A stretch of 6,961 bases of DNA from contig JAEZQK010000102.1 of the NCBI GenBank assembly GCA_023413135.1, positions 1 through 6,961 of the forward strand. Direction: 5' to 3'. Made by a program: the position numbers and the translations under genes. Positions 6,025 through 6,961 of the stretch are shown here, in pieces; positions within the stretch are counted from its first letter, which is position 1; every line of letters starts with the position of its first letter. The stretch is from Bacillota bacterium. Lineage in GTDB: Bacteria; Bacillota; Clostridia; Christensenellales; Aristaeellaceae. Below the pieces are notes generated by a model. That model was not told the DNA's origin. It searched no databases and worked only from the letters and a program-made list of their open reading frames with translations.

Positions 6025-6594
6025 ATGCATCTTCGTACCGCCCGCATCGAGGATGGTGCCGCGCTGTGCTTAATCTACCGCCCGTATGTGATGGAAACAG
6101 CCATCACCTTTATCTGCCAGGAGCCGACTGCCGAAAGCTTTTCCAACAAAATTCAATCGCTGATTACGCAATATCCTTTCATCGTGTGTGAGGAAAACGG
6201 CAAGGCTTTAGGTTATGCTTATGCTTCTGCGCTTCGGCCGCACGATGCTTACCAGTGGGATGCGGAACTTTCGGTATATGTAGACCGGGAGCTACACGGC
6301 CGGGGCATCGGGCGGAAGCTGTACGCGGCTCTTTTGGAATTGCTGAAAATCCAGGGCTACCAAACCGTTTACGGCGTCATTACCCTGCCCAATGAAAAAA
6401 GCCTTAAGCTGCATGCAGCGTTCGGCTTTGAAACATTAGGCGTCTTCCCTAAATCGGGATATAAGCTGGGCAAATGGCACGACATCATCTGGCTGCAAAA
6501 AGCGCTGGGCGAATTCCCCGACGGCCCCGTTCCGCCCACGCCCTTCTGTAAGCTCAGCCCGGAAACGGTGCAAAAGGCTCTCGCAATTCATTAA
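6025..6594 (+). CDS. GNAT acetyltransferase, phosphinothricin-acetyltransferase type
   Basis: This is a 189-residue GNAT-fold N-acetyltransferase of the Pat/bar/MnaT subfamily, which moves acetyl from acetyl-CoA to amino groups of small molecules such as phosphinothricin or methionine derivatives. Seen are the N-terminal MHLRTARIEDGAALCLIY, the AELSVYVDRELHGRGIGRKL block (80-99) with the CoA pyrophosphate loop HGRGIG (91-96), LPNEKSLKLHAAFGF (121-135) and GYKLGKWHDIIWLQK (145-159), all typical of the subfamily. The last 30 or so residues, Pro-rich at about 166-173, form a tail of the usual type. AAGGAAG (6011-6017) stands 7 nt before the ATG. The gene follows the phosphorylase after 85 nt and ends at a terminator. 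The natural substrate is unknown; chromosomal homologues often act on amino-acid analogues. Confidence 0.92.
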   Translation: MHLRTARIEDGAALCLIYRPYVMETAITFICQEPTAESFSNKIQSLITQYPFIVCEENGKALGYAYASALRPHDAYQWDAELSVYVDRELHGRGIGRKLYAALLELLKIQGYQTVYGVITLPNEKSLKLHAAFGFETLGVFPKSGYKLGKWHDIIWLQKALGEFPDGPVPPTPFCKLSPETVQKALAIH

Positions 6595-6824
6595 AGCATG
6601 CCTACCGGTTTTGTCACGGGTGTTCCCATCTGACACAGGGGACACCCTTTTTCGTCCTACGCCTCCACTTTATAGTAGATGAGTGACACAAAAGGCACGC
6701 CAAAGTCTACTTTTCCGCCTGAGCGATCCACAATACAGGCAACCTTCACCACTTTGCCCCCCAGGGCGCGCAGGATTTCCATAACTTCACGCATGAGTGA
6801 TGATCTTATCCATTCATCTTCGCC
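6591..6824 (-). pseudogene. pyrE: Decayed 3' end of pyrE (orotate phosphoribosyltransferase)
   Basis: This is the remaining C-terminal third of PyrE, the enzyme joining orotate to PRPP in pyrimidine synthesis. Clear PyrE sequence reads EVMEILRALGGKVVKVA, then VDRSGGKVDFGVPFVSL, then KVEA. An in-frame TAG at 6659-6657 stops it there, but the same frame goes on as DEKGCPLCQMGTPVTKPVGM to a TAA at 6593-6591; the Cys-Pro-Leu-Cys motif and a G-x-P-x-x-K-P tail are how clostridial PyrE proteins end. The TAG thus probably replaced a Tyr codon. Upstream, the PRPP-binding loop (expected EDVxTTGxS) reads EDEWIRSSL, and further upstream there is no PyrE, only a hairpin element. The first 120 or more residues are gone. 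The TAA overlaps the GNAT stop codon tail to tail. An intact copy elsewhere is likely but unseen. Confidence 0.85.
6618..6652 (+). terminator. Intrinsic terminator after the GNAT gene
   Basis: GGGTGTTCCC (6618-6627) pairs with GGGGACACCC (6638-6647), ten pairs including one G-U, around a 10-nt loop, followed by TTTTT (6648-6652). On the other strand the same bases are the codons for the C-terminal Cys-Pro-Leu-Cys region of the pyrE relic, and that strand has no U-run after the hairpin. Confidence 0.8.
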
Positions 6825-6831
6825 TGAAATC

Positions 6832-6884
6832 CGTAGGGGCGTGTCGCAAAACGATTTTATGAAATCGGGGAGCGACACGCCCTT
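6832..6884 (+). repeat. REP-like long hairpin element next to the pyrE relic
   Basis: GGGCGTGTCGC (6837-6847) is perfectly complementary to GCGACACGCCC (6872-6882). Inside, CGATTT (6852-6857) pairs with AAATCG (6862-6867) around TATG, with a symmetric AAAA/GGGA internal loop. It is preceded by CGTAGG, so the core CGTAGGGGCG (6832-6841) matches the minus strand near 117-126. The downstream TTTATC is too poor for an efficient terminator. The form (short, intergenic, palindromic, beginning GTAGGGGCG) suggests a dispersed REP/MITE-like repeat, which I infer but cannot test here. Confidence 0.5.
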
Positions 6885-6930
6885 TATCAGTGGAAATAAC
6901 GAAAAAAGGTGGGACAGGCAAGGGCAAGAC

Positions 6931-6961
6931 ATGATCAAAGATCGCATTTTGAGCATAGCTT
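6931..6961 (+). CDS. Possible start of a gene running off the right edge
   Basis: An ATG opens MIKDRILSIA and continues past the window end. AAGGG (6920-6924) lies 6 nt upstream, a moderate ribosome-binding site. The ten residues look like a normal protein start, but they are too few to name a family. The frame is also open upstream of the ATG, so another start is possible. Confidence 0.3.
   Translation, partial: MIKDRILSIA

Noticed and set aside
6825..6956. N-terminal part of the 99-codon minus-strand frame ending at 6657, as a real protein start
   Set aside because: Its first 44 residues are a translation of the hairpin element and unrelated DNA; only the later part is PyrE, so it is treated as a relic and not a gene.
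6814..6961. A second minus-strand frame open from the right edge across the hairpin
   Set aside because: About 48 codons with no recognisable features, partly a translation of the palindrome; it might be the C-terminus of a neighbour but cannot be supported.
1..6961. CRISPR array, tRNA, rRNA, toxin-antitoxin or phage-defence system
   Set aside because: No regularly spaced repeats, cloverleaf or rRNA sequence, or matching protein families were seen on either strand.

Overview
The window looks like chromosomal DNA from a spore-forming, moderately GC-rich member of the Firmicutes/Clostridia. The support is a GerM-type sporulation protein behind a sigma-E-like promoter, an RqcH of the Firmicutes type, strong AGGAGG ribosome-binding sites, and the gene order gerM - rph - rdgB - yfcE, which I recall from Bacillus subtilis as gerM-rph-ysnA-ysnB. 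I cannot place it below class level. Short hairpin elements carrying CGTAGGGGCG at both ends resemble intergenic repeats I associate with gut Clostridia, but that is memory and was not checked.

Layout. Positions 1-232 hold no convincing gene, only a basic open frame running off the left edge and a truncated repeat-like stretch. From about 3290 down to 233 lies a minus-strand cluster: gerM (GTG start at 3229), a 140-nt gap with a highly structured RNA leader, a single gene fusing RNase PH to the RdgB/HAM1 house-cleaning NTP pyrophosphatase, and a YfcE-like phosphoesterase whose ribosome-binding site overlaps the preceding stop codon. Divergently, a near-consensus sigma-A promoter at 3324-3352 drives rqcH on the plus strand. 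It is followed after 34 nt by a uridine-phosphorylase-like nucleoside phosphorylase and, 85 nt later, by a GNAT acetyltransferase of the phosphinothricin-acetyltransferase type, which ends at an intrinsic terminator. Convergent with it is a decayed 3' end of pyrE (orotate phosphoribosyltransferase), broken by an in-frame amber codon and cut off upstream next to a 46-nt hairpin element. A new plus-strand gene may begin at 6931.

How the genes relate. The minus cluster joins a spore-envelope protein to RNA 3'-end processing (RNase PH), nucleotide-pool cleaning (RdgB) and a small phosphoesterase. rqcH acts in ribosome rescue by C-terminal tailing of stalled peptides. The distal plus-strand genes (nucleoside phosphorylase, acetyltransferase) and the pyrE remnant look like a more changeable accessory neighbourhood. 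The observations I would follow up first are the rph leader, which can form either a 12-bp hairpin or an alternative helix that masks the ribosome-binding site, the gene fusion itself, and the pyrE relic whose remaining C-terminus continues past a stop codon. I found no CRISPR array, tRNA, rRNA, transposase or recognisable new defence system.
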